Notes: generated from the letters alone by a model not told the origin. A stretch of DNA of 64,000 nucleotides from Burkholderia cepacia GG4 (GCF_000292915.1 NC_018513.1:2108001-2172000), one strand, 5' to 3'. Positions 26,953 to 36,783 are shown, numbered from the stretch's first letter. Program-made: numbers and translations.

Positions 26953-28626
26953 ATGACCCCCGCAAGCCTCATCGAGCAATACGGCCCGCGCGAATCGATG
27001 GAATACGACGTCGTGATCGTCGGCGGCGGCCCCGCCGGGCTGTCTGCCGCGATCCGGCTCAAGCAGCTGGCTGCCGAGAAAGGCACCGAGATCGGCGTGT
27101 GCGTGCTCGAGAAGGGTTCCGAGATCGGCGCGCACATCCTGTCGGGCGCGGTGATGGATCCGCGCGCGATCAACGAACTGTTCCCCGACTGGAAGGAACG
27201 CGGCGCGCCGCTCGACGTCGAGGTCACGGAAGACCGCTTCCTGTTCCTGTCCGAGAAGAGCGCGGTCACGACGCCCAACTGGGCGCTGCCCGCCAACTTC
27301 CAGAACCACGGCAACTACGTGATTTCGCTGGGCAACGTCACGCGCTGGCTCGGCCAGCAGGCCGAAGCGCTCGGTGTCGAGATCTTCCCCGGCTTCCCCG
27401 CCGCGGAGATTCTCTACAACGACGACGGCTCGGTGAAAGGCGTCGCCACCGGCAACATGGGCGTGGGCAAGGACGGCGAGCCGACCGAGAACTTCCAGCT
27501 CGGCATGGAGCTGCACGCGAAGTACACGCTGTTCGCCGAAGGCTGCCGGGGTCATCTCGGCCGTCAGCTGATCTCGAAGTTCAAGCTCGACGCGAACGCG
27601 GATCCGCAGGCCTACGGGATCGGCATCAAGGAACTGTGGGAAATCGATCCCGCGAAGCACAAGCCGGGCCTCGTGATCCACACGGCCGGCTGGCCGTTGA
27701 AGTCGGATACCTACGGCGGCTCGTTCCTGTATCACATGGACAACAACCAGGTCGTGGTCGGTTTCGTGGTGGGCCTCGGCTACACGAACCCGTACCTGTC
27801 GCCGTTCGAGGAATTCCAGCGCTACAAGACGCACCCGTCGATCCGCGCGTTCCTCGAAGGCGGCAAGCGAGTGTCGTACGGCGCGCGCGCGATCACGGCC
27901 GGTGGCCTGCTGTCGCTGCCGAAGACGGTGTTCCCGGGCGGCGCGCTGATCGGCGACGACGCGGGCTTCCTGAACGCATCGCGGATCAAGGGCAGCCACG
28001 CGGCGATCAAGACCGGCATGCTGGCAGCAGACGCCGCGTTCGACGCGGTGCAGGCCGGCCGCCAGAGCGACGAGCTCAACGCCTACCCGGACGCCTTCAA
28101 GCAATCGTGGCTGTACTCGGAGCTGTACCGCGCACGCAACTTCAAGCAGTGGATGGCCAAGGGCCTGTACCTCGGCACGCTGATGGTCGGGCTCGAGCAG
28201 AAGGTGATGGGCGGCAACGTGCCGTGGACGCTGCACCACAAGCATGCGGACCACGAGATGCTGAAGCCGGCGTCGCAGTGCCAGCCGATCGAGTACCCGA
28301 AGCCGGACGGCAAGCTGACGTTCGACCGGCTGTCGTCGGTGTTCATCTCGAACACGAACCACGAAGAGAACCAGCCGGCGCACCTGACGCTGAAGGATGC
28401 GAACGTGCCGGTGAACGTGAACCTGCGCACGTACGCGGGGCCGGAGGGGCGCTTCTGCCCGGCGGCCGTGTACGAGTTCGTGAAGAACGACGACGGCAGC
28501 GATCGCCTGGTGATCAACGCGCAGAACTGCGTGCACTGCAAGACCTGCGACATCAAGGACCCGACGCAGAACATCGTGTGGGTCACGCCGGAAGGCGGCG
28601 GCGGGCCGAATTACCCGAACATGTAA
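26953..28626 (+). CDS. Electron transfer flavoprotein-ubiquinone oxidoreductase
   Basis: A 557-aa membrane-associated flavoprotein that passes electrons from ETF (fatty-acid and amino-acid dehydrogenases) to ubiquinone. The start at 26953 has AGAGGA upstream. The FAD-binding Rossmann motif is YDVVIVGGGPAGLSAAIRL. A central region (GVGKDGEPTENFQLGMELHA, LPKTVFPGGALIGDDAGFLN) is typical. The C-terminal 4Fe-4S cluster has Cys about 502 and the CVHCKTCDIKDPTQN motif with Cys near 526, 529 and 532. Length and all cofactor motifs are normal. Confidence 0.96.
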   Translation: MTPASLIEQYGPRESMEYDVVIVGGGPAGLSAAIRLKQLAAEKGTEIGVCVLEKGSEIGAHILSGAVMDPRAINELFPDWKERGAPLDVEVTEDRFLFLSEKSAVTTPNWALPANFQNHGNYVISLGNVTRWLGQQAEALGVEIFPGFPAAEILYNDDGSVKGVATGNMGVGKDGEPTENFQLGMELHAKYTLFAEGCRGHLGRQLISKFKLDANADPQAYGIGIKELWEIDPAKHKPGLVIHTAGWPLKSDTYGGSFLYHMDNNQVVVGFVVGLGYTNPYLSPFEEFQRYKTHPSIRAFLEGGKRVSYGARAITAGGLLSLPKTVFPGGALIGDDAGFLNASRIKGSHAAIKTGMLAADAAFDAVQAGRQSDELNAYPDAFKQSWLYSELYRARNFKQWMAKGLYLGTLMVGLEQKVMGGNVPWTLHHKHADHEMLKPASQCQPIEYPKPDGKLTFDRLSSVFISNTNHEENQPAHLTLKDANVPVNVNLRTYAGPEGRFCPAAVYEFVKNDDGSDRLVINAQNCVHCKTCDIKDPTQNIVWVTPEGGGGPNYPNM

Positions 28627-28635
28627 CCTGCCGGA

Positions 28636-28663
28636 AAACGCCGCCTCGCGCGGCGTTTTTTTC
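28636..28663 (+). terminator. Terminator of the ETF-QO gene
   Basis: AACGCCGC-CTCGC-GCGGCGTT followed by a run of T, starting 10 bases after the stop codon. Confidence 0.88.
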
Positions 28664-28738
28664 GTCCGTTCCGGATTCGACGCCGCCCTGACCTCAATCG
28701 GGCGCGCGCTTCATGCACGGCGCCCCACATCGGCCGCC

Positions 28739-29686
28739 CTAGCGCGCTGCGATCCGCCGACGGAAATGCTCGGTACCGGACACGATCTTGTCGAGCACCG
28801 CGTCGAGCGCCCAGAACCGCTCGCGCACGTCGTAGTCGATCGCTCGGCAACGGATCGACCCGAACGTGCCGAGCCGCTGGTGATAGATCTTCGCGAGCGC
28901 CGGGTAGCCCAGTGCCTCCGACACCGCCGAGACCACCAGGAACGTCGACAACTCGTCGGCGAGCGCCGGATTCGCGTCGCCCTGCATGCGCAACCATCGA
29001 TACAGATCGGGATGAAAATTGGTGAACACGCCGTTGAAGCCGGCGGAACCCGCCTTCATCGCATCCCACGCGATCGCGGCGTTCGCATTCAGGATCTTCA
29101 GCGGCGATCCTGCGGCGAGCGCAACGCGTCGCTTCACCGTTTCCAGGTCGCAACTCACGTCCTTGAGCATCACGAAGCGGCCGGTATCGATGCACGCACG
29201 CAGTTCGTCGTCAGACAGCAGGCGCCGGTAAGGCGCCGGACACTCATACAGGCCGAGCGGCAGATCCGACGGCAAGCGCGCGAGCAGCTTGTGAAGATGG
29301 TCGAGAAACGCCGTGCTGCCCTTGCGTTGCGGATCGAGGCGGTTGGTCACGAGCACGACGCCCTGCGCGCCCGATTCCGCCGCCGCGCGCAGTTCCGCGA
29401 CCTGCGAATCGAGATCGTCGCTGATGTGCCCGGACGCGACGACGGGCACGCGCCCGGCCACCCGTTCGACCACGAAACGCGCGAGTTCCGCCCGTTCGGC
29501 CAGACTCAGGAATTGCATCTCGCTCGATTGCGCGACCGCGAACAGCGCATCCGAGCCGTGCGCCAGATACCATTCGATGAGTCGCTCGAGGCCCGCGTAG
29601 TCGATCGCGCCGGCATCGTCGAACGGCGTCAGCATCACCGGTACGATCCCCTCGATGGTCGCGGTCGACTGCTGATGTGGTTGCAT
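28739..29686 (-). CDS. Dihydrodipicolinate synthase/N-acetylneuraminate lyase-family aldolase
   Basis: A 315-aa class I aldolase-type TIM barrel. The Schiff-base lysine is Lys175 in FVMLKDVS and the proton-relay tyrosine is Tyr147 in LGLYECP, with the spacing typical of the family. VMLTPFDDAGAIDYAGLERL is the standard first strand and helix. The ribosome binding site AAGGAGA is strong. It is the last gene of the ribokinase-MFS-aldolase operon, so a catabolic 2-keto-acid aldolase or dehydratase is more likely than lysine biosynthesis. The real substrate is unknown. Confidence 0.9.
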   Translation of the reverse strand: MQPHQQSTATIEGIVPVMLTPFDDAGAIDYAGLERLIEWYLAHGSDALFAVAQSSEMQFLSLAERAELARFVVERVAGRVPVVASGHISDDLDSQVAELRAAAESGAQGVVLVTNRLDPQRKGSTAFLDHLHKLLARLPSDLPLGLYECPAPYRRLLSDDELRACIDTGRFVMLKDVSCDLETVKRRVALAAGSPLKILNANAAIAWDAMKAGSAGFNGVFTNFHPDLYRWLRMQGDANPALADELSTFLVVSAVSEALGYPALAKIYHQRLGTFGSIRCRAIDYDVRERFWALDAVLDKIVSGTEHFRRRIAAR

Positions 29687-29730
29687 CTGTTTCTCCTTCC
29701 TTCAGTGAATACAGGGTGTAGCCGACGGAC

Positions 29731-31050
29731 TCAGGCCGGCAGCGGTCCGGGCGCGGCGCTCGCGGACTGCTCGGGAATCGGCTTGCGCACCAGCAGCAGA
29801 TAGGCCATCGCGCCGGCGAAGGCGATTGCCGCCGCCGTCAGCAACGCCGGCACGAACGACCACTTCTGCGCAATGACACCGGTCAGGATCGGTGCGAGCG
29901 CACCGCCGATGAAACCGCCGAAATTCTGGATCGCGCCGAGCGATGCGATGCGGCTCGGCGGTGCGGCGGCCGTCGCGAGCGCCCACGAACATGCCGATGC
30001 CGCATTGGCGAGAAAGATCACGACCGAAATGCAGGCGAGCGCGACCGTGTTGCTCTGCACGAGCGCGGCCGGAATCGTGAACGCGACCATCCCGAGCATC
30101 GCGACGACCACCGCATTGCGCCGGCTCACGACCGGCGAGCGGCTGCGGCGCGTCACCAGATCCGAGAGCCAGCCAGCGACCAGCGAGCCGATGAACCCGC
30201 ACAGGAACGGCACGGATGCCGCAAACCCGGTGCGAATGAGGCTCATGTGACGCTCCATCGTCAGGTAGCCCGGCAGCCAGGTGAGGTAGACCCAGTTCAG
30301 ATACACGGAACCGAAGAATCCAATCAGCATGCCCCAGGTCGTGCCGTGCGAGAACAGGCTGCGCCAGTCGGCAAAGGTCAGTTTCGGCATCGCGACGGCA
30401 GTCTGCGCATCGGCATCGAGATACCCTCGCTCCGCCGCAGTCAATTGCGCGCGGGCCGGATCGCGGTACAGCGCAAACCAGACGACCGCGACGACGAGAC
30501 CGAGTGCTCCCGTCACGACGAACGCCCAACGCCAGTCAAACGATGCGACGAGAACCGACAGCAACAACGGCGCGAGCGCGGTACCAAGCGGCGATGCCGC
30601 GTTGAAGATCCCGGTCGGCGTACCGCGCGCCCGCACCGGAAACCAGTTGCTCACGACCCGCGCCGCCGACGGGAACTGCGGCGCCTCACCGATGCCGAGC
30701 ACGATACGCGCGACGATGAACCAGCCGAAAGTGGCCACGATGCCGCCCGCCGCCTGCGCGAACGACCAGACGATCAGCCCGATGCCGAGCAGCCGGCGCG
30801 GTCCGATGCGGTCGACCAGCCCACCGACCGGGAACTGGCACAGCGCATAGCTCCACGAGAAGGCCGACAGCAGCAACCCCATCTGCGAGAGCGACAGCCC
30901 GAGATCGTTCCGGATTGCCGAACTCGCGACGGCCAGCGTGCCGCGGTCGAGATAGTTGACGATCCCGCTCGCCATCAGCAGCGCGAGCGCGATACGCTGG
31001 CCGCGCCGGATACGTGGCGGCGCAGTCGGTACAGTCTGGTCTTCGTTCAT
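29731..31050 (-). CDS. MFS transporter, anion:cation symporter type
   Basis: A 439-aa permease with about 12 membrane helices. It begins with a short cytoplasmic tail (MNEDQTVPTAPPRIRRGQRI) and the NYLDRGTLAVASSAIRNDLG motif seen in glucarate/galactonate-type ACS-family carriers, then GGLVDRIGPRRLLGIGLIVW and the GIGEAPQFPSAARVVSNWFP signature. The start at 31050 has GGAGA upstream. It lies 58 bases downstream of the ribokinase gene and 44 bases before the aldolase gene. Import of a sugar acid or related anion is inferred. Confidence 0.92.
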   Translation of the reverse strand: MNEDQTVPTAPPRIRRGQRIALALLMASGIVNYLDRGTLAVASSAIRNDLGLSLSQMGLLLSAFSWSYALCQFPVGGLVDRIGPRRLLGIGLIVWSFAQAAGGIVATFGWFIVARIVLGIGEAPQFPSAARVVSNWFPVRARGTPTGIFNAASPLGTALAPLLLSVLVASFDWRWAFVVTGALGLVVAVVWFALYRDPARAQLTAAERGYLDADAQTAVAMPKLTFADWRSLFSHGTTWGMLIGFFGSVYLNWVYLTWLPGYLTMERHMSLIRTGFAASVPFLCGFIGSLVAGWLSDLVTRRSRSPVVSRRNAVVVAMLGMVAFTIPAALVQSNTVALACISVVIFLANAASACSWALATAAAPPSRIASLGAIQNFGGFIGGALAPILTGVIAQKWSFVPALLTAAAIAFAGAMAYLLLVRKPIPEQSASAAPGPLPA

Positions 31051-31108
31051 TGCGTTTGTCTCCATATCTTCGATGAATGCCCGCCTGGCCTTTCCGTCGT
31101 CGCGGAAT

Positions 31109-32038
31109 CTAGACCGCCATGCGCGCCACTTCTTCGCGTGTCGGAATCGACGTCTGTGCGCCGTGGCGCGTGACGCTGATCGCGGCCGCACGCTGACCGA
31201 ACGCGATTGCGTCGTCCATCGACGCACCGCTCGCCCGGGCGGCCGCGAACCCGCCCACGAAAGTGTCGCCGGCCGCCGTCGTATCGACGGCGACCACCGC
31301 CACTGCCTGATGGCGGCCGCTCCCTGCGCTGCCGCGCCAGCAGACGCCGCGCGCACCCAGCGTGACCAGCACATTGCCGACCCCCTTTGCGCGCAGCGCA
31401 TCGGCGGCCCGCACTGCCGATGCGTCGTCGCCGACGGCGATGCCGGTCAGCGACTCCGCTTCCGTCTCGTTGACCACGAGGTAGTCGACGCGGGCCAGCA
31501 AGGCGTCGAACAGCGGCTGCGCGGGCGCCGGATTGAGCAGCACCGGCGTGCGATGCGCGATCGCACTGCCGATGGCACGCACAACGGTCGTGATCGGTAC
31601 CTCGAGCTGGCACACCATCAGCGCCGCGCCGGCGATCGCGTCGTGCGCCGCGTCGATCCGTTCGGCATCCAGACAGGCGTTCGCACCAGGCACGACAACG
31701 ATGCTGTTCGCCCCGTGCGCATCGACCGTGATCGTGGCGATTCCGGTTGCCTCACCGCCAATCCGGTGCAGGTGCGTGACGTCGATGCGTTCAGCCGCCA
31801 GCGCGTCGTACACACGCGCCCCGAACGCATCGTCGCCGACGCAGCCGATCATCGCGACCGATGCGCCAAGGCGGGCGGCCGCCACCGCCTGGTTCGCGCC
31901 CTTGCCGCCGTGGACCGTCTGGAACGTGGTGCCGAGCAGCGTTTCGCCCGGTACGGGCAGCCGCGGCGCATGCGTGACGAGGTCGACATTGATGCTGCCC
32001 ACGACAGCGATCCGGGGTGGTTTTACGTGATTCATCAT
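31109..32038 (-). CDS. rbsK: Ribokinase-family sugar kinase
   Basis: A 309-aa PfkB-type kinase. It has the substrate motif VGSINVDLV, the signature TVHGGKGANQAVAAARLGAS, and the C-terminal VDTTAAGDTFVGG with catalytic Asp258 and the anion hole. It is closest in pattern to ribokinase, but neighbours do not include a ribose ABC transporter, so the true substrate may differ. It heads the operon, directly under the LacI-type operator at 32041. ATG codons at 32038 and 32035 are both possible starts. Confidence 0.9.
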   Translation of the reverse strand: MMNHVKPPRIAVVGSINVDLVTHAPRLPVPGETLLGTTFQTVHGGKGANQAVAAARLGASVAMIGCVGDDAFGARVYDALAAERIDVTHLHRIGGEATGIATITVDAHGANSIVVVPGANACLDAERIDAAHDAIAGAALMVCQLEVPITTVVRAIGSAIAHRTPVLLNPAPAQPLFDALLARVDYLVVNETEAESLTGIAVGDDASAVRAADALRAKGVGNVLVTLGARGVCWRGSAGSGRHQAVAVVAVDTTAAGDTFVGGFAAARASGASMDDAIAFGQRAAAISVTRHGAQTSIPTREEVARMAV

Positions 32039-32040
32039 CG

Positions 32041-32058
32041 AATGTAACCGCTTACATT
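32041..32058. promoter_or_regulatory. LacI-family operator
   Basis: AATGTAA-CCGC-TTACATT is a perfect palindrome with 7-base arms, immediately upstream of the ribokinase start. The half-site TTACATT recurs at 32160-32166 within GCGCTTACATT, with a degenerate left arm (32149-32155). The two sites bracket the divergent promoter region, consistent with looping or dual control by the adjacent LacI protein. Confidence 0.75.
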
Positions 32059-32148
32059 TGCGATCGACAAAATGGCCGGGAAGGCCGTCGTCAACGAAAA
32101 CTTCACAATGCGGCTGGAACCTGTGTCTGCCATAATACGGATTGGAAT

Positions 32149-32166
32149 CAAGATAGCGCTTACATT
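32149..32166. promoter_or_regulatory. Second, imperfect LacI-type operator
   Basis: The right half GCGC-TTACATT matches the operator at 32041 exactly over TTACATT while the left half (CAAGATA) is weak. It lies about 110 bases before the LacI start. Confidence 0.5.
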
Positions 32167-32276
32167 CTCACAGGCTGAGTTGAGAATGCAAGCGGGACCA
32201 CGATGAATCGAGGGTAAACGATGGCGCTTCCGACAACGTGCGAAGTCTGCGGGACAGCCGCGTCCAGGGATAACCG

Positions 32277-33347
32277 ATGAGTACGCCTCCACCCAACGGC
32301 GGCACGGCACGCGCACGCCGCGGCAGCGGCCGGTCGGTGCTCGGGGATGTCGCGAAACTCGCCGGCGTGTCGACCGCGACCGTTTCGCGCGTCTACAACG
32401 ATCCCGGCAAGGTGTCGGCCGACGTACAGCAGCGCGTGCGCGACGCGGCACGTGCACTGAACTGGATTCCCAACGCAGCCGGCCGCGCACTCGCGTCCAC
32501 TCGCACCCACATCACCGGCGCGATCATCCCGACGCTCGACGACCAGGTGTTCGCGTCGCAGGTAGCGGGCATGCAGGCGGTCATGGCCGAACACGGCATC
32601 ACCCTGTTCCTGGGCTGCTCGAATTACGATCCGGCGCAGGCGCTGGCGCAGGTGCGCGCGATGCTGTCGCGCGGCGTCGAAGCCGTGTCGCTCGTCGGTG
32701 AAGCGTATCCGCCGGAAGTATTCGAACTGCTCGACCTGCATCGGGTGCCGTACGTCGTTACCTATGCTTACCGCGACGACAGCCCGCACTGCTGCATCGG
32801 CTTCGACAACCGCGCGGCATTCGCGCGACTGACCACGCACCTGCTCGACCTCGGGCATCGCGATTTCGCGATCATCATGCAGCCTTCGACGGACAACGAC
32901 CGCGTGCAGGCCCGCCTGCGCGGCATTCACGACACGCTTGCCGCGCGCGGGCTCGCGGTCCGGCCGGTGCACCAGCACGAGGGCGCTGCCACGATCGCGT
33001 TCGGGCGTGCGAGCCTGCGCGCGATCGCCGACAGCGCGGCGACACGGCCGACGGCCGTGATTTGCGGCAACGACGCACTCGCGCTCGGCGCGCTGCTCGA
33101 GGCGCAGGCACTGGGTCTCGAGGTGCCGTTGCAATTGTCGATCACCGGGTTCGACGATGTCGCGCTCGCTCGCGAAATCCGGCCGTCGCTGACGACGATG
33201 TGGGTCGACACCGATGCAATCGGACGCAAAGCCGCCCACGCGTTGCTCGACGCACTCGAGAACGGCGAAGCCGGGCCCGGTTGCGCAATCCTGCCCGAGT
33301 TGCGCTTGCGCGAATCGGCCGCGCCGCCGCATCCGGCGGCCCAATGA
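32277..33347 (+). CDS. LacI-family transcriptional regulator
   Basis: A 356-aa regulator with an N-terminal LacI helix-turn-helix (LGDVAKLAGVSTATVSRVYN), the hinge helix (NAAGRALASTRTHITGAIIP), and a periplasmic-binding-type sugar-sensing domain ending with ITGFDDVALAREIRPSLTTM. It begins with a 20-residue basic N-terminal tail. It is divergent from the ribokinase operon, and a palindromic operator lies between them, so it is very likely the local repressor and probably autoregulated. Confidence 0.94.
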   Translation: MSTPPPNGGTARARRGSGRSVLGDVAKLAGVSTATVSRVYNDPGKVSADVQQRVRDAARALNWIPNAAGRALASTRTHITGAIIPTLDDQVFASQVAGMQAVMAEHGITLFLGCSNYDPAQALAQVRAMLSRGVEAVSLVGEAYPPEVFELLDLHRVPYVVTYAYRDDSPHCCIGFDNRAAFARLTTHLLDLGHRDFAIIMQPSTDNDRVQARLRGIHDTLAARGLAVRPVHQHEGAATIAFGRASLRAIADSAATRPTAVICGNDALALGALLEAQALGLEVPLQLSITGFDDVALAREIRPSLTTMWVDTDAIGRKAAHALLDALENGEAGPGCAILPELRLRESAAPPHPAAQ

Positions 33348-33351
33348 AAAC

Positions 33352-33369
33352 GGGGCGCCCAGGCGCCCC
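33352..33369. terminator. Hairpin between lacI-type gene and aroC
   Basis: GGGGCGCC and GGCGCCCC are separated by two bases (an effective 4-6 base loop). It has AAAA on the left and ATTTC on the right, and lies between convergent stop codons. Confidence 0.6.
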
Positions 33370-33406
33370 ATTTCGGATCGAGCCGGCGCGTGCCGGCTCC
33401 GTTGTA

Positions 33407-34507
33407 TCAGGTCGCGCTGCCGGCGATCTTCGGCGTCGGCGTCTCGACGTCGCCGCACTGCGCGCGATGGCGCAGCGCATGGTCGATCAGCACCAGCGCG
33501 AGCATCGACTCGGCGATCGGCGTCGCACGAATGCCGACGCACGGATCGTGACGGCCGAAGGTTTCCACCGTCGCCTGCTCGCCGGCCTTGGTAATCGAGC
33601 GGCGCGGCGTGCGGATGCTCGACGTCGGCTTGATCGCGATCGCCACGGTGATGTCCTGCCCGGTCGAAATCCCGCCCAGCACGCCACCCGCATGGTTGCC
33701 GACGAACCCGGCCGGCGTCAGCTCGTCGCCGTGCACCGAGCCGCGTTGCGCGACGCTGTCGAAGCCCGCGCCGATCTCGACCCCCTTCACCGCATTGATG
33801 CTCATCATCGCCTTCGCGATGTCCGCATCGAGACGGTCGAACACGGGTTCGCCCCAGCCGACCGGCACGCCCGACGCGACGACGTCGATGCGCGCGCCGA
33901 TCGAATCGCCGTCCTTGCGCAGCGCGTCCATGTAGGCCTCCAGCTCCGGGACGATCGCCGCGTTCGGCGAGAAGAACGGATTCTCGCGCACATGCGACCA
34001 GTCGACGAACGGCACGTCGATCTCGCCGAGACCGCTCATGTAGCCGCGCACCTCGACGCCAAAGCGCTCGCGCAGCCACTTCTTCGCGACTGCGCCCGCG
34101 CCGACGATCGGCGCGGTCAGGCGCGCGGACGAGCGGCCGCCGCCGCGGTAGTCGCGAATGCCGTACTTCTGCCAGTAGGTGTAGTCGGCATGGCCGGGGC
34201 GGAACGTCTCGACGATGTTGCCGTAGTCCTTGCTGCGCTGGTCGGTGTTGCGGATCAGCAGCGCGATCGGCGTGCCGGTCGTCACGCCTTCGAACACGCC
34301 CGACAGGATCTCGACCTCGTCGGCCTCCTGGCGCTGCGTCACGTGCCGCGACGTGCCGGGCTTGCGGCGATCGAGCTCGACCTGGATGTCGGCTTCGGTG
34401 AGCCCCATTCCCGGCGGGCAGCCGTCGATCACGCAGCCGATCGCGGGACCGTGCGATTCGCCGAAGGTCGTGACAGTGAAAAGCGTGCCGAGGGTATTGC
34501 CGGACAT
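33407..34507 (-). CDS. aroC: Chorismate synthase
   Basis: A 366-aa enzyme converting EPSP to chorismate, the last shikimate-pathway step, with reduced FMN. The start [20 protein letters not shown] matches family N-termini; an ATG 15 bases upstream is less likely. Signatures are [49 protein letters not shown] and [18 protein letters not shown]. Length and motifs are complete. Confidence 0.97.
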   Translation of the reverse strand: MSGNTLGTLFTVTTFGESHGPAIGCVIDGCPPGMGLTEADIQVELDRRKPGTSRHVTQRQEADEVEILSGVFEGVTTGTPIALLIRNTDQRSKDYGNIVETFRPGHADYTYWQKYGIRDYRGGGRSSARLTAPIVGAGAVAKKWLRERFGVEVRGYMSGLGEIDVPFVDWSHVRENPFFSPNAAIVPELEAYMDALRKDGDSIGARIDVVASGVPVGWGEPVFDRLDADIAKAMMSINAVKGVEIGAGFDSVAQRGSVHGDELTPAGFVGNHAGGVLGGISTGQDITVAIAIKPTSSIRTPRRSITKAGEQATVETFGRHDPCVGIRATPIAESMLALVLIDHALRHRAQCGDVETPTPKIAGSAT

Positions 34508-34755
34508 GATGGAACCGCCCAAAGAGAAATGGACAAAGCGATACGCTGCCGGGGCCGCAGGCAGGCCGATCGTTTGCCGGTCGAGAAAAGAGGTAAACCG
34601 CTATTATGCCAGCCGTCCCGGGCCCGCGGGCCGAGTGAACCGTTCAGGCCACCCGGGCCGCTCACAGACCCGGCCCGGCGCCGCGGCGGCCGACCTGCGC
34701 CGTGACGGTCGGGCCGACCGGCTCGCGGCCGTCATCCCGACCGCGCCCGCCCCGC

Positions 34756-36690
34756 CTACTTCCGCGCGCCGCGCAATTCCGTCACTGCGGCCTGCAGCGC
34801 TTCGGGCGTCGCGACCGATGCCGGAATCGGCTCGCCGACCGCAAGCGTCAGCCGGCTCATCACGCCGCGCTTGATAGGCCGCGGCATCCGCGCATCGGCA
34901 TGACGGGAGAAATAGCTGCCCCACAGCCCGCGCAGCGCCATCGGAATCACGGGTGCCGGCGTACGCCCCAGGATCTCCGTGATGCCATGGTGGAACGTGT
35001 TGATGTCGCCCGTCTTGGTCAGCTTGCCCTCGGGGAAGATGCACACGAGCTCGCCGTCCTTCAACGCGGCCTCGCACGCGTCGTACGCACGCGCGAGCAT
35101 GTCGGGATCCTCGTGGCGCGGCGCGATCGGGATTGCTTTCGCATGCCGGAACACCCAGCTCGCGAAGCGTGCCTTGAAGATCCGGTGATCCATCACGAAC
35201 CGGATCGGTCGCGGGCTCGCGGCGGCCAGCACGAGCGCATCGACATAGCTCACGTGGTTGCACACGAGCACGGCCGCACCCTCTTCCGGGATCCGCTCCG
35301 CATGCACGAGGCGAATCCGGTAGAACGTGTGCACGAGCACCCACGCGACGAAGCGCAGCAGGAATTCGGGGACGAGCAGGTAGATATACGTCGCGACGAC
35401 GACGTTCAGCAGCGCGGTGACGAGGAACAGACCCGGAATGTCGACGCCGGCCTTGGTCAGCCCCATCGCCATCAACGCCGACAGGATCATGAACAGCGCA
35501 TTCAGGATGTTGTTCGCGGCGATGATCCGCGCGCGGTGGGTCGGCGCGCTGCGGCTCTGGATCAACGCATAGAGCGGCACGCTGTAGAAGCCGCCGAACA
35601 TCGCGAGCAGGAACAGGTCGGCCAGGATGCGCCAGTGGCGCGCGCCGGCCAGGAACTCGCCGACCGACAGCAGATGGCCGGGCGACGGCAGCGCGTGGCT
35701 CGCGAAATACAGCTCGATCGCGAACACGCTGATGCCGATCGAGCCGAGCGGCACGAGGCCGATCTCGACACGCCGCTGCGACAGCCGCTCGCACAGCAGC
35801 GAGCCGAGGCCGATCCCGACCGAGAACGTCGCGAGCAGGGCCGTGACGACGTCGGGGCTCGCGGACAGCACGTCCTTCGCGAAATTGAAGAACGACGTGA
35901 GGAACGTCGCGCCGACGAACCACAGCCACGAGATGCCGAGCAGGCTCAGGAACACGGTGCGGTTCTGCCGCGCGAGCCCGAGGTTGCGCCAGGTCTCGCT
36001 GAACGGATTCCAGTTGATCACGAGATCGGGCTGCGGCGCCGGCGTCGACGGCACGCGCTGCGCGACGAGCCGCCCCGCGAGCGCGATGACCACGACGCTG
36101 ACGGCGAGCACGCGCTCGCCGCTGCCGTCGATGCCCGCGGCCGCGCCGCCGATGATCGTGCCGATCAGGATCGCGATGAACGTGCCCATCTCGACGAGAC
36201 CGTTGCCGCCGACCAGTTCATGGTCGCCGAGATGCTGCGGCAGATACGAATACTTGACGGGGCCGAACAACGTCGAGTGCATGCCCATCATGAACGTGCA
36301 CAGATACAGCAGGGGCGCGCTGTGCGTGACGAAGCCGGCCGCACCGACCAGCATCAGCACGATCTCGAAGGTCTTCACGAAGCGCGTGAGCGTCGCCTTG
36401 TCGTATTTGTCGGCGATCTGGCCGGACGTAGCCGAGAACAGCACGAACGGCAGGATGAAGATCGCGGAAATCAGGAACGCGGCCGTCTTCGCGTCGACAC
36501 CGGAGAAGCGCGCGGTGTGATAGGTCACGAGCGACGTGAAGCCGATCTTGAACACGTTGTCGTTCAGCGCGCCGAGGAACTGGGTCGTGAAGAACGGCGC
36601 GAAACGACGCTGGCGCAGCAGGTCGAACTGCGACGCGTGGCCGCGCCGTTCGTCGCGCGACGCGGAAGAGACTTGCGTGTGGTCGCTCAT
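34756..36690 (-). CDS. Fused LplT-like MFS transporter and 1-acyl-glycerophosphate acyltransferase
   Basis: A 644-aa two-domain membrane protein. Residues about 25-420 form an MFS transporter like the lysophospholipid flippase LplT (FFTTQFLGALNDNVFKIGFT, SGQIADKYDKATLTRFVKTF). Residues about 440-644 form a PlsC-type acyltransferase with NHVSYVDALV, where His479 and Asp484 make the HX4D motif, and FPEGKLTKTGD. In E. coli LplT and the Aas acyltransferase/ligase are separate proteins. Here the acyl-ACP ligase domain is absent. Lysophospholipid import and re-acylation at the inner membrane is inferred. No clear ribosome binding site is visible before the ATG. Confidence 0.9.
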   Translation of the reverse strand: MSDHTQVSSASRDERRGHASQFDLLRQRRFAPFFTTQFLGALNDNVFKIGFTSLVTYHTARFSGVDAKTAAFLISAIFILPFVLFSATSGQIADKYDKATLTRFVKTFEIVLMLVGAAGFVTHSAPLLYLCTFMMGMHSTLFGPVKYSYLPQHLGDHELVGGNGLVEMGTFIAILIGTIIGGAAAGIDGSGERVLAVSVVVIALAGRLVAQRVPSTPAPQPDLVINWNPFSETWRNLGLARQNRTVFLSLLGISWLWFVGATFLTSFFNFAKDVLSASPDVVTALLATFSVGIGLGSLLCERLSQRRVEIGLVPLGSIGISVFAIELYFASHALPSPGHLLSVGEFLAGARHWRILADLFLLAMFGGFYSVPLYALIQSRSAPTHRARIIAANNILNALFMILSALMAMGLTKAGVDIPGLFLVTALLNVVVATYIYLLVPEFLLRFVAWVLVHTFYRIRLVHAERIPEEGAAVLVCNHVSYVDALVLAAASPRPIRFVMDHRIFKARFASWVFRHAKAIPIAPRHEDPDMLARAYDACEAALKDGELVCIFPEGKLTKTGDINTFHHGITEILGRTPAPVIPMALRGLWGSYFSRHADARMPRPIKRGVMSRLTLAVGEPIPASVATPEALQAAVTELRGARK

Positions 36691-36748
36691 GCGGAATACG
36701 CGCGCATCGTCTGGGCGAAGCTGCGCGGGCCTTGTTGTGGTGTTGTTG

Positions 36749-36783
36749 AAAAAACGGCGGCGCAGGCTGAACCTGCGCCGCCG
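36749..36783 (-). terminator. Terminator after the CBS-domain gene
   Basis: CGGCGGCGCAGG and CCTGCGCCGCCG pair over 12 bases around CTGAA. The A run on the left gives a minus-strand T tract. Confidence 0.85.
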
